Position numbers and translations under genes: made by a program. This document shows, in pieces, positions 54,985 to 64,000 of a DNA stretch of 64,000 nucleotides; position 1 is the stretch's first letter, and the number at the start of each line of letters is the position of its first letter. This DNA is from Spiroplasma phoeniceum (lineage in GTDB: Bacteria > Bacillota_I > Bacilli_A > Mycoplasmatales > Mycoplasmataceae), in NCBI GenBank assembly GCA_026239495.1, contig CP110830.1, positions 1,798,001-1,862,000 of the forward strand, in the 5' to 3' direction. Below the pieces are notes generated by a model, which ran no database searches, was not told the DNA's origin, and saw only the letters and a program-made list of their open reading frames with translations.

Positions 54985-55248
54985 ATGGCGAATCAAATTA
55001 GTTTAAAAATTATTACACCACAGGGTGTCATTGTTAATCGCTTAGTCGATATTATAACAGTTAAAACAATTACGGGATATATTGGCATTTTGTATGGTCA
55101 TATTCCCCTTGTTTCAACAATTGTTCCATCTGAAATGATATACAAAGTTAATAATAAAGAATATAAATTAAGTATTTCTGGTGGAATTTTGCAAGTTGAG
55201 CAAGAATTTGTTAAAATTCTTGCTGATGAAGTTGAAACTATTAGTTAG
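54985..55248 (+). CDS. atpC: F1Fo ATP synthase subunit epsilon, short form
   Basis: 87 aa against the usual 130-140. The beta-sandwich is present (LKIITPQGVIVNRLVD, GYIGILYGHIPLVSTIVPSE, ISGGILQVEQEFVKILADE), and the protein stops right after it. The C-terminal two-helix domain that inhibits ATP hydrolysis is absent. The sequence past the stop shows no helix-like continuation, so this looks like a natural short form, not a fresh break. It starts one base after atpD. Confidence 0.88.
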   Translation: MANQISLKIITPQGVIVNRLVDIITVKTITGYIGILYGHIPLVSTIVPSEMIYKVNNKEYKLSISGGILQVEQEFVKILADEVETIS

Positions 55249-55391
55249 ACACGAAAATAGAACGCTCTTTTTTGAGATTTTTTGTTTTAATTTTCTTAAT
55301 CATAAATATAAAATAAAACATGATAGAATGATAATGTCTGAGATTAATTATATGATAAACTAAGTAATATTAAAAGAAAGTAGGCAATGTA

Positions 55392-56215
55392 ATGATAGTA
55401 AAACTGATCGCGCGTTATATTGATGGAACATTAGTAACTGATAAAGATAAAAAGATTCCAACTATAAATATTGAAGCTTTAAAAAAGCCCAAGCAATGGG
55501 TATTTTAGTAACGACTGCTTCAGGACGGGTTCCTAGTAGTTTATCTGATTATGCAACAACATTAGGAATTCTTGACGATCGTCCGTATGTTATTGGGGCT
55601 AATGGTGGGTCTGTTTTAAATTTAAAAACAAAAGAATATGTCTATGATGAAATAATTTCATATCAAGATACATTATGAGCAATGAATATTGTTTGAGAAT
55701 TTGGTCATGATTTTTATTTAGCACTACTTAATGAACAAGAAGCTTATGTTTGACAATCAAGCATTATTAAAGATGATCTTTTTTTATTTCGTAATACTGA
55801 CATTAAAGCAATTATTTTAGATTGAAATGAAATTCCGAAAATTCGTAAGGTTGTAATTTCGTGTCGCGATGAAAAAAATTGGTTACAACAATAAATTGCG
55901 GTCAGCAAAACATTAAGGACAGAAGTTACGGGACATGGGTTTATTGAAATTATTCCTAAAAATGTTAATAAATTAGGGGTAATTTTAAATTTAATTGAAG
56001 TACTTATACACAAAGAAAATCACCATCTTGATTCAGATGAAATTATGTGTTTTGGTGATTAAATGAATGACTATGAGATGATTAAAAATTCAAAATATGG
56101 AATTGCATTAGCCAATGCTATACCGCAATTAAAAGAAGTTGCTTTTGCAGCAACTGCAAAAGATAATAATGCGGCAGGAATTGCTGACTATCTTTATAAG
56201 ACAATATTAAAATAG
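55392..56215 (+). pseudogene. Cof-type HAD phosphatase, dead copy
   Basis: Homologous to the next gene: VKLIARYIDGTLVTDKD at the start (the first nucleophile Asp of DxDGT is changed, YIDGT), TTASGRVP, YVIGANGGSV, then NKLGVILNLIEVL and IMCFGD. There is a frameshift near 55487 (ALKK into QAMGI), a TAA near 55893, and a TAA in place of the residue after CFGD. Three separate lesions mean it is long dead. GTAGG site remains. Confidence 0.85.
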
Positions 56216-56229
56216 AAGATGAGGTTGTC

Positions 56230-57078
56230 ATGTTAAAAATTAATGGTAATCAAATTAAATTAATTATTACTGATGTTGATGGCACATTGATTACTGATGA
56301 GCAAGAATTACCAACTCTTGTTCAAAATAAATTACTTGCATTGCAAGCAAAAGGGATTGCTGTATCAATTGCATCAGGACGAATGCCCCTTGGTTTTGAT
56401 AATTACACAAGAGAATTAAAAATTAAGGAGTACTGTCAGTATGTTATTGGTGCTAATGGCGCTTTAGTGTATGATACTAAAAATAACAAGTCAGTTTATA
56501 GTAATTTAATGCCAGTTTCGGACTTAGTTATTGTAATTGATATTTTATTAAAATATCAATGTGATTTTACAATTTCATATCAAGATGATTATAATTTATA
56601 TTGTGCGGGTGAAAAATTATTAAAAATTAAATCAAAACCAGGTTCATTTTTAGATGGAATGAAGCAAGTAAAGCCATTTTGCTTTGATGATATTAGAATA
56701 GCCAATAAAATTGTTGCAAAGCATTCATCCAAAACAATGTTTCAAGAAATGTATACATCTTTAAAAAAAGTTTTAAATATTAATGTTGAACCACTGTCTG
56801 AATATGGATGTGATATTGTACATGGTAATTCAAATAAAGGGCAAGCAATTTTACATTTAATTGATATTTTAAATCAAAGGCAAGGACGTGAAATTAAATT
56901 AGAGAATGTTTTATATTTTGGTGATAATTATAATGATCGCTCTGTGTTTGAAATTTTACCTTATGCAATCGCGATGGAACATAGTCCAACTCCGATTTTA
57001 AATTTAGCATACGATGTAGCTAGCAGCAATAATGCCGGAGGAATTTATCATTATTTAAATAACCTTGAAAAAAAATAA
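56230..57078 (+). CDS. Cof-type HAD-superfamily phosphatase
   Basis: 282 aa. Motif I DVDGTLITDEQ, motif II region SIASGR, motif III Lys in SNKGQAI, and motif IV LYFGDNYNDRSVFE. The cap is the C2B type of the Cof/YidA subfamily, which removes phosphate from sugar phosphates, pyridoxal phosphate or FMN. Substrate is not predictable. Intact paralogue of the dead gene before it. Confidence 0.88.
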   Translation: MLKINGNQIKLIITDVDGTLITDEQELPTLVQNKLLALQAKGIAVSIASGRMPLGFDNYTRELKIKEYCQYVIGANGALVYDTKNNKSVYSNLMPVSDLVIVIDILLKYQCDFTISYQDDYNLYCAGEKLLKIKSKPGSFLDGMKQVKPFCFDDIRIANKIVAKHSSKTMFQEMYTSLKKVLNINVEPLSEYGCDIVHGNSNKGQAILHLIDILNQRQGREIKLENVLYFGDNYNDRSVFEILPYAIAMEHSPTPILNLAYDVASSNNAGGIYHYLNNLEKK

Positions 57079-57164
57079 TTAAAATTAATTTAAAATACAA
57101 TAATTTTGGTAATTTTATAGTATTATTAATAAGAACATAATTTAATTTAGAGAGAGATATTTTA

Positions 57165-57461
57165 ATGAACCTATCAAATATGATTTTTTTAGCAATTGAA
57201 CCACAAGTAGCAAATACAATTATTTATGTTTTTGAAATAATTTCTTTAATTGTATCAATTATTATGATTATTATTGGTTTATTACAAAACAAAAAAGCAC
57301 AAACAGGTTTAGGCGCTTTAAATGGTGGTAATGATGAATTATTTGCCAATAGTAAAGAACGTGGGCTAGATCGAACATTATCTATTTTTATGTTAGCATT
57401 TGGTTCAAAATTATTAATTATTACATTATTGATAAATTTATTAACAAAAGTTCTATTTTAA
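57165..57461 (+). CDS. secG: preprotein translocase subunit SecG
   Basis: 98 aa with two membrane helices (IIYVFEIISLIVSIIMIIIGLL and TLSIFMLAFGSKLLIITLLI) joined by a glycine-rich LLQNKKAQTGLGALNGG loop, the SecG signature. It aids the SecYEG channel. Ribosome site AGAGAG. Lies before rnr-smpB exactly as in Firmicutes. Confidence 0.9.
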   Translation: MNLSNMIFLAIEPQVANTIIYVFEIISLIVSIIMIIIGLLQNKKAQTGLGALNGGNDELFANSKERGLDRTLSIFMLAFGSKLLIITLLINLLTKVLF

Positions 57462-57491
57462 TAATTAAATCTTTAAAAATATCATTAATTG

Positions 57492-57518
57492 AAAAGAGAT
57501 TTAAAAATGTCTCTTTTT
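57492..57518 (+). terminator. terminator between secG and rnr
   Basis: AAAAGAGA / TCTCTTTT stem around a 10-nt loop with a T-run, 20 bp before rnr. Partial readthrough into rnr is likely, because no strong promoter is seen between them. Confidence 0.75.
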
Positions 57519-57538
57519 TAATTTAGGAGGAAAGGCAC

Positions 57539-59656
57539 ATGCACGATCAAATTGTAGCTATTTTAAAAAAACAAACAAAACCAATTGATAAGATTGAATT
57601 AGCACAGTTATTAGATATTAATAAAATTAATGATAATAAAATGATGTTAAAAGTTTTGGTTGAATTAGAAAACGATAATATTATTGGGGTCACAAAACAA
57701 CATCGATTCTATTATTTTGATCCAAAAATTTATTTAAGAGGAGTTATTAGAATTAATAAAAAAGGTTTTGGTTTTATTAAAATTAGTGAGAACCAAGAAG
57801 AATACTATGTTAAACAAGATTATTTAAATAACACCTTAGACCAAGATCAAGTTTTGTTTATTTTAAAAAAACAAAAAAATGATAATAATTCTAAAAAAGT
57901 TGAAGCACAAGTAATTAAAGTTTTGAAACGAAATAATGAATATGTAGTTGGAGTTATTAAAAAGAATCGTCATCAACAAAAATATTTAGAAATTTTAAAT
58001 AATAAATTAACGCAATATCGTGCTGAAATTATTAATTTAGCCGATGCAATTGAAAATACAACTGTAAAGGGAATCATTACAAATATTAATAGTAAAAGCA
58101 ATTTAATGCAAGTTAAAATCATTGAGATCATTGGCAATACTAATCAAGTTGGTGTTGATGTCTTGGCTATTTTACATGAATTTAATATTCGTACTAAATT
58201 TAATGAAGAAACATTAAATGAAGCCAATCAAATTAAACAAGATGTTGATGTTGCAAGAATGTTAGCAGATAAATCACGCCGTGATTTACAAATAGAAATG
58301 TTTGTTACAATTGATGGGAATGATTCAAAAGATTTTGATGATGCTATTTTAGTTAAAAAAAATCAAAATGGCAATTATTTATTGTTGGTTGCTATTACCG
58401 ATGTTGTACATTATGTTCCACAGAATAGTTATCTTGATAAAGAAGCTTTTGACCGAGGATGTTCACTTTATTTAATCGAGCAGGTTGTTCCAATGTTACC
58501 AGAAAAATTAATTAATGGGATTTGTTCGTTAAATCCTTTTGAACCACGATTAACATTAATTTCTGAAATGGAAATTAATAAGCATGGATATGTTGTTAAT
58601 TCTAGTATTTATGAAGCTGTTATTATTTCAAAAGCGCGATTAACTTATGATGAAGTTAATAAGTTATTCTGCCAAGAAAAAAATCAAATCTCAAGCGAAA
58701 TTGCTCAAATGTTGCTTTTAGCGCAACAGTTATATCAAATTTTAGTTTTAAAAAAAGAACATGATGGGGTTGTTAATTTTGATTTAGATGAACCAAAGTT
58801 TATTTTTGATAAAAATGGTAAGATTAAAGATATTGTTGTGCGAGAGCGTGCTGATGCAGAAAAATTGATTGAGAGTTTTATGATTCGCGCTAATGAAACG
58901 GTATCCGAAACAATTTATTGAATGGATTTGCCATTTATTTATCGTGTGCATGATAAGCCAAAACCAAAAAAATTGTTTGATTTGTATACGCAATTGTCTT
59001 ACTTAGGTTTAAATATTAAAGGTAAGTTAGAAAATATTCATTCTAAAGATTTACAGCAAATTTTAAATAAGTTAAAGGATAAGGAAAATTTTAAAGTTAT
59101 TTCGGCCTTAGTATTACGAAGTATGGAAAAAGCTAAATATAGTGCTATTAATGATGGCCATTTTGGACTGGCATCTTGATGTTATACGCACTTTACCTCA
59201 CCAATTAGGCGTTATCCTGATTTAGTTGTTCACCGTTTGTTAAAAGAATATTTATTTCAAGGAAAATTTAAAATTACTGATTTAGAACAAACGCGAACTT
59301 TTGTTAGTCACGCTAGTCAACGGTCATCCCTTGCAGAATTAAGGGCAATGGAATGTGAACGAGAAGTTGACAAAATGAAAGAAGCTGAATATATGGAAGA
59401 TAAAATTGGTTATGAATATGATGGCATTATTGCTGGAGTTACTTCGTTTGGAATTTTCGTTGAATTACCAAATACAATCGAAGGATTTGTTCATATTACT
59501 GATTTAAAAAATGACTATTACGTTTTTGATGAAAAAAGTTTAAAATTAATTGGAGAACGGAAATGAAAAGAATATTTTTTAGGAAAAAAAGTACGAATTA
59601 GAGTAAAGAAAGCAAGTAAAAAATTACGGCAAATTGATTTTGAATTAGTTGATTAA
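57539..59656 (+). CDS. rnr: ribonuclease R
   Basis: 705 aa with UGA Trp codons. N-terminal winged helix ([14 protein letters not shown]), two cold-shock domains, the RNB catalytic core ([17 protein letters not shown] with metal-binding Asp residues, then [17 protein letters not shown]), and a C-terminal S1 domain ([19 protein letters not shown]). It degrades structured RNA 3' to 5'. AGGAGGAAAG site. It probably works with smpB/tmRNA in quality control, which fits their adjacency. Confidence 0.96.
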
Positions 59657-59669
59657 GGAGTTGATATTA

Positions 59670-60101
59670 ATGTTGACAATTACAGTTAATAAAAAAGCAC
59701 GGTATAATTATGAAATTATTGAAATCTATGAAGTTGGTATTGTTTTGACAGGTAGTGAGATTAAGTCAATTCGTAATAATGATGTATCAATTAATGAGGC
59801 CTTTGTTATTATTCAAAAAAATGAGGCCTTTGTTATCAATATGATAATTGCTCAATATAAATTTTCAACATCATATGCACCAGATGCTGATCGGACTAGA
59901 AAATTACTTTTCCATAAAAAAGAAATTAAAAAAATTTTGCAACGAATTAAATTAGAACGTTTAACATTAGTACCATTAAAGTTATATCTTAAAAATAATT
60001 ATGCTAAATTAGAAATTGCTTTAGTTCGCGGGAAGAAGAATTATGATAAACGAGAAACAATTAAGCGCCGCGATAATGAGCGTTTACGTCAGAAATATTA
60101 A
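59670..60101 (+). CDS. smpB: SsrA-binding protein SmpB
   Basis: 143 aa. [39 protein letters not shown] and the C-terminal [16 protein letters not shown] are typical. It carries tmRNA to stalled ribosomes. Start taken at ATG 59670, right after AAGGAG; an upstream ATG at 59649 lies within rnr. The tmRNA gene itself is not in this window. Confidence 0.95.
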   Translation: MLTITVNKKARYNYEIIEIYEVGIVLTGSEIKSIRNNDVSINEAFVIIQKNEAFVINMIIAQYKFSTSYAPDADRTRKLLFHKKEIKKILQRIKLERLTLVPLKLYLKNNYAKLEIALVRGKKNYDKRETIKRRDNERLRQKY

Positions 60102-60242
60102 TTTTTAAAAAGTTAATTTTAGAAATTTTATTTTTCTGATATTAAATATGTTAATATTAATAAAAAGTATGACATTGCTATTTGCTAATTAGTAGTAATA
60201 ATTTATTAAATAATATTTTATATAAGAATGAGCTTTAAAATT

Positions 60243-60386
60243 ATGAACCCCAAAGAACACCCACAAGGTTGTTATGCTTGTAATTGTTCTTGCTTAGGAA
60301 CTGATGGTGAATTTTGTACTAAATGTTCTAATTGCAGTTCTAAGGATAATCATACACAAAAGAAAACAGGGAAACATTGAAGTTAG
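60243..60386 (+). CDS. Cys-rich micro-protein, metal-binding candidate
   Basis: 47 aa, MNPKEHPQGCYACNCSCLGT...GEFCTKCSNCSS...GKHWS, with seven Cys in 22 residues (C10, C13, C15, C17, C25, C28, C31) and three His. The last Trp is UGA-coded. The spacing C-x2-C-x1-C-x1-C and C-x2-C-x2-C suggests a metallothionein- or zinc-ribbon-like protein. The ribosome site is weak, so expression is not sure. Isolated downstream of smpB; no homologue recognised. Confidence 0.5.
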
Positions 60387-60704
60387 AAAAAGTAAATAAA
60401 TAAACTTTTTAATTTATAATATTATTTTAAACTTTATAAGTATGTAAATTGTACTATGAAGTGTAGCACTTTTTATATGAATTAAAATCTTAGTTTTAAG
60501 CTTAATATTTAATTTTATTAATTAATTAACGAAAATAAGCCATAAAATAAAAGATATTTTTGCTTTAATTTTTATAACAGATCTTTAAAAATTTAAAAAG
60601 CTGGATTTTATAGTTCATAAATTGTTACATTTGCATTTACAATTTACAGTATTAAAAATTAACTAGGATGATTGAAAATTCCATAAGAAAGGTGAATATC
60701 TTTT
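60387..60704. other. no gene seen
   Basis: 318 bp of AT-rich spacer between the micro-protein and the dead NYN gene. Only short, weak inverted repeats are visible. Confidence 0.5.
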
Positions 60705-61094
60705 ATGGAAATAACTAATAAAACAATAGTTTTAATGCTTGATTTTGACAATTTTAATAGTGATGAGCATTTAAATATTTTATTTGATGAGTTAGAATAA
60801 ATGGGAAATGTTATTTATAAAGGTACATTTTATTCTAATACAGATGATAAAAAAATATATGAAAAAGGGAAAAAATATGGTTTTAATGATTTTATTGTTT
60901 AGACTACATATTCAAGTCGTAAAAATGCGATTGATATTAGAATTGCTTTGGATGTAATGGAATGATTAACAAAAGATTATGTTGATTGTTTTTGTTTGGC
61001 AACTAATGATTTAGATTTTGTTCCAATTGTAAGAAGAATTAAACAGAAAAATAAAACAGTTATTGGTTAAGGAAATTTAAAAAAATCTCAATAA
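60705..61094 (+). pseudogene. NYN-domain (LabA/DUF88-like) protein, dead
   Basis: With three in-frame TAA/TAG codons read through, it reads TIVLMLDFDNFNSDEHL, IYKGTFYSNT, SSRKNAIDIRIALDVMEWL and CFCLATNDLDFVPIVRRI, KTVIG. These are the Asp-rich motifs of the NYN/PIN-like nuclease fold. The stops fall after LFDELE, after NDFIV and after TVIG. AAAGGTG ribosome site precedes the ATG. Confidence 0.75.
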
Positions 61095-61117
61095 TATAAA
61101 AAAAATAAATTAGTAAT

Positions 61118-61400
61118 AGTAGAATGCACCCAGTTTAGTAAGTATTAATAAAAAAGAGTTACAAACTTTTATTTATTATATCTTTTTCTTTACGACTTGG
61201 ATATCATTTATTTCATTTTTTAACATCATTAATATATTTATCATGAGATAAATAAATATTGTTATGAATTGTTGCTTTTTTTAATAAAGAATAAAAACTT
61301 TCAATAACAATATTATCAGCACAATGATAATTTTTATCCATAGAAATTATAATTTCATTAGATATACATTTATTATGGCGCTGTGTAGATATAAACGGCA
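61118..61400 (-). mobile_element. IS3-like transposase 3' end fragment
   Basis: Minus-strand frame with NEIIISMDKNYHCADNIVIESFYSLLKK and NKWYPSRKEKD, the last catalytic Glu region of an IS3/IS150 orfB. The end GCACCCAGTTTAGTAAG resembles the family-A 3' end (GCGCCCAGCTTAGTAA) at 20766, so it probably belongs to that family. Only the end is left. Confidence 0.7.
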
Positions 61401-61546
61401 AATTTATATCTTGTTAAGTTAATAATAAAATATTTTTAATAAATTGCAACAACTTTTTCAGAAAAAATTAAATTTTTGTAATTTTATCTTATTTTATTCA
61501 TATTTAATCACACTAAAAATAATTTATTAAATTTTAACTAATAAAT

Positions 61547-62526
61547 TTATTTAAAATTTTGTAAAAACATTGTCTTTGCACTTAATCAATTTAAACATGG
61601 TCGTAGTTTATCATTTATAACATTAACCACTCAATCTATCATTTTTTGACTAATATTATTAAAATCAATTCCCTTAGAAAGTCAATATCTAAATTCACCG
61701 TTCATATGCTCAATTAATTGTTTTTGTTGTGGTTTACTGGGGTCACAAAAATAAACTTGTGTTTCAGTAAATATTTCCATTTCTCTTCATTTACTAAATT
61801 CTTTTCCTCTATCAGTTATTATTCCTTTAATTTTCCTAATTAAATTATTTTTTTTAACAATCTCTTTAAATTTTTCTAAAACTTAATTAGCATTATTATT
61901 TTTTAATTTCATTACAAAATAATTTTTACTCGATTGTTCTACTAAAACTAAATTACTAGATTGATGGTCTTTTCCTACAACAGTATCCATTTCAAATCAT
62001 CCAACATTAGAAACTTTATTTTCAATATCTCAAATTGATTTAAAGTTAGTTAATTTACCACGATTATCAGGTTTTCCTTTTGTTTTATATTTTTTACCAC
62101 GATGGGGTAAATTTTCTTTTTTTAATCCAAATTCACCTAAGAGAATTCATTTATACAATGTTTTAACACAAGCAGGAAACTTAACACCAAACTCCAAGAA
62201 ATAACGATAAATCAATTGTTCGGGTGTATCGCGGTATTTATTAAATCTTATTTTAATAAAATCTAACTGATCTTTTGTAAATTTAGGTATTTTTTAATAC
62301 ATTTTTTACGTTTTTGTTTATAATCTTTTTGTGCTTGATATGGATTATAATCTTGTATATTTTTAAATCGATTAATTTCTCTTTTAACAGTATTAATTCC
62401 ACGACCCGTTTGTCGTGATATTTCAGATAAATTAATTGTGCCACTTTTCTTTTTACAAGTATCAGATAACAATAAATCCTTAAATAAATCTCGTTCATCA
62501 AATATTAAATGTTTAAATTTTCTCAT
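61547..62526 (-). mobile_element. IS30-family transposase, inactivated
   Basis: N-terminal helix-turn-helix (INLSEISRQTGRGINTVKREI), then the DDE core: WFEMDTVVGKDH, IITDRGKEFSKW and a HMNGEFRYW region where IS30 enzymes have the Glu (NxNG.IR). A frameshift near 62287 separates the two parts, and a TAA interrupts the core (after KNNNAN). Some SpV1-type viruses carry IS30-like transposases, so this may have come with viral DNA. Good AAAGGAA site before the ATG. Confidence 0.8.
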
Positions 62527-62565
62527 TTTTATACAAATTCCTTTCATTTTTTCTTATAATGTATT

Positions 62566-62697
62566 AGACTTCTTGCATAACCTATTAAAAAATTGCAAAT
62601 ATTTGTAAAAAGACACTAATATAAAAATATAATTTTAATTAATTATGTTTTTTATTTAAAAATTTAATATTTTGCCACAACAAAAAATGAATTTATT
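62566..62697 (-). mobile_element. IS5-like type II element, left-end fragment
   Basis: 132 bp starting AGACTTCTTGCATAACC and matching the left end of type II copies, then cut by the type I copy at 62698. The rest of type II does not resume on the far side. Confidence 0.75.
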
Positions 62698-63767
62698 AGA
62701 CTTCTTGCGACGCCTGGTTTTATTATTAAAATATTATTATAAAATATAATTTATGAGGATATTAAATTATGAAATTTGATGAATTTAAAAATATTAATGA
62801 TAAAGAATGATTAAGATTAACAGGAATAAAACAAGATATTTTTAATAAAATGTTAGATATTTTACAAGTAGCTGAAATAGAAAAATTTAAAAAAGGCGGC
62901 AAAGCTAATAAATTATCACTAGAAAATCGATTATTGATGACTTTATCGTATTGACGAGAATATCGAACTTATTTTCATCTTGGAAAAAATTTCGGAATTA
63001 GTGAAGCTAATTGTTATCGCAATATCAAGTGAATTGAAGATATTTTAATTAAACACCCTGATTTTCAGCAAGTTGCTGATAAAAAAGCACTAATAAATGA
63101 TTATTTTAATGATAAAACTATTATTATTGATGTTACCGAAACCCCAATCAAACGCCCAAAAAAAGACAAAAACAATCTTATTCTGGTAAAAAGAAAAAAC
63201 ACACTATTAAAACACAAGTAATTATCGAACAAGAAACCAAAAAAATTATTGCAACAAGTTTTTCGCTTGGTAAAAAACACGATTATGCTTTATTTAAAAA
63301 ATCAAAAATCGCAATTTTAAAAAATACCAAATTAATAGTTGATAGTGGTTATCAAGGAATACAAAAAATTCACAATAATGTTATAATGCCCACAAAGAAA
63401 ACTAAGAAAAAACATTTAAATAAAGAACAAAAACAACATAATAGACTAGTTTCAAAAATAAGAATTATTATTGAAAATATTTTTGCTATTCTTAAAAAAT
63501 TTAAAATTATTACAGAAAAATATCGTAATCGAAGAAAACGATTTAGTTTAAGATTTAATTTAATTGCTTCAATTTATAATTTACAATTATTATAGTTATC
63601 ATAAAAGATTTATTTAAAATTAACGAATTTGAATAATAAAATAATTTTTCGTTGTGGCAAAATATTAAATTTTTAAATAAAAAACATAATTAATTAAAAT
63701 TATAATTTTATATTAACCCCTTTTTACAAATATTTGAAATTATTTTAATGGGTTATGCAAGAAGTCT
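62698..63767 (+). mobile_element. IS5-like type I element, intact copy
   Basis: 1070 bp with the usual ends and ATT on both sides (62695-62697 and 63768-63770). It sits inside a type II fragment on the left and next to virus-like DNA on the right. The flanks do not join into one type II element, so a deletion followed or went with insertion. Confidence 0.85.
62769..63595 (+). CDS. IS5-like type I transposase, orfA/orfB with -1 frameshift
   Basis: Same length (827 bp, one -1 slip) as the copies at 1515 and 37467. Small changes: FQQVADKK (Asp for Gly), DVTETPIKRP (Lys for Gln) and LFKKSK. The DDE residues remain. Possibly active, but the changes around the first Asp were not seen together in other copies. 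Confidence 0.7.
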
Positions 63768-63797
63768 ATTATATATAAAATAAAAAGGTCAATAAAT

Positions 63798-64000
63798 ATG
63801 CAAGAATTTAGTAAAATTAATAATAAAAAACGAATTACTAGTTATGAACATTTAAATAAAAAATATGATTTAAATTTTAGTGACTATAATTTTGGTTTTG
63901 ATTGAGAAGTATTTAAAGACTTTGTTGGTGACAGTTATGCCCGATATTTTACTTCGCCAAGTTTTTTTAAGTTTGTTTCAGCGGGGCGTGGTATTAATAA
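63798..64000 (+). CDS. partial ORF, possible phage terminase large subunit start
   Basis: Starts ATG and stays open to the window end (67 codons): MQEFSKINNKKRITSYEHL...FGFDWEVFKDFVGDSYARYF...FFKFVSAGRGIN. The last part resembles the strand and P-loop of terminase large subunits (..GGRGSGKS), here SAGRGIN with the rest cut off. One UGA Trp. Could also be another phage or virus protein. AAAAAGG ribosome site. Confidence 0.4.

Overview
The window is a chromosomal segment of a very AT-rich mollicute, almost certainly a Spiroplasma (probably the Citri clade). Reasons: UGA is read as tryptophan in nearly every long gene, so genes only stay open under genetic code 4. There are two adjacent mreB paralogues, the second matching spiroplasma MreB5 in length and active-site numbering. 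Remains that look like filamentous spiroplasma viruses (plectroviruses) occur, and a few IS families are present in many copies. All gene coordinates below were extended through in-frame TGA.

Layout. 1-2.7 kb: decayed IS3 and IS5-type elements, ending in a cut-off sigma-factor-like gene. 2.7-19 kb: a dense block of core genes: rpmG-secE-nusG, mpg, an HNH protein, nicotinamidase (opposite strand), rsmG-parA-parB-ychF, ispF-gltX, an HD hydrolase, rpoE-pyrG, purA-purB, pth-rsmI. 19-20.7 kb: a broken membrane gene and an unrecognised 291-aa protein. 20.8-23.7 kb: three IS elements nested inside one another. 23.8-29 kb: rpsT, rpiB, a broken multi-pass membrane gene carrying an IS, a NifU-like scaffold and prs. 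29-35 kb: plectrovirus-like fragments, a guanine-type riboswitch in front of an IS-truncated guaB, and three IS copies. 35-40.6 kb: mreB4-mreB5, then tatD and mnmE on the minus strand. 40.7-47.7 kb: a mobile-DNA graveyard holding a 152-bp MITE-like insert, a duplicated virus-like cassette with a small Cys/His protein, and a GC-rich, apparently non-coding and structured stretch of about 460 bp. 47.7-55.3 kb: upp and the complete F1Fo ATP synthase operon. 55.4-60.1 kb: a dead and a live HAD phosphatase, then secG-rnr-smpB. 60.2-64 kb: a Cys-rich micro-protein, a dead NYN/LabA-type gene, IS3 and IS30 remnants, an intact IS5-type copy, and the start of a possible phage terminase.

How it works together: the core blocks cover translation, protein export, nucleotide salvage and interconversion (upp, prs, purA, purB, pyrG), chromosome partition, wall-less cell shape (mreB4-mreB5) and the ATPase. 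guaB is destroyed, so GMP would have to come from guanine salvage or from another guaB copy.

Mobile DNA fills roughly a third of the window. The commonest element (IS5-like type I, 1070 bp) ends in AGACTTCTTGC, usually duplicates 3 bp (ATT/AAT), and needs a -1 frameshift to make its transposase. Several copies have unmatched flanks, pointing to recombination between copies. The most unusual items are the GC-rich structured stretch near 43.4-43.9 kb, the MITE-like insert at 42.06 kb, and the riboswitch stranded in front of a truncated gene.
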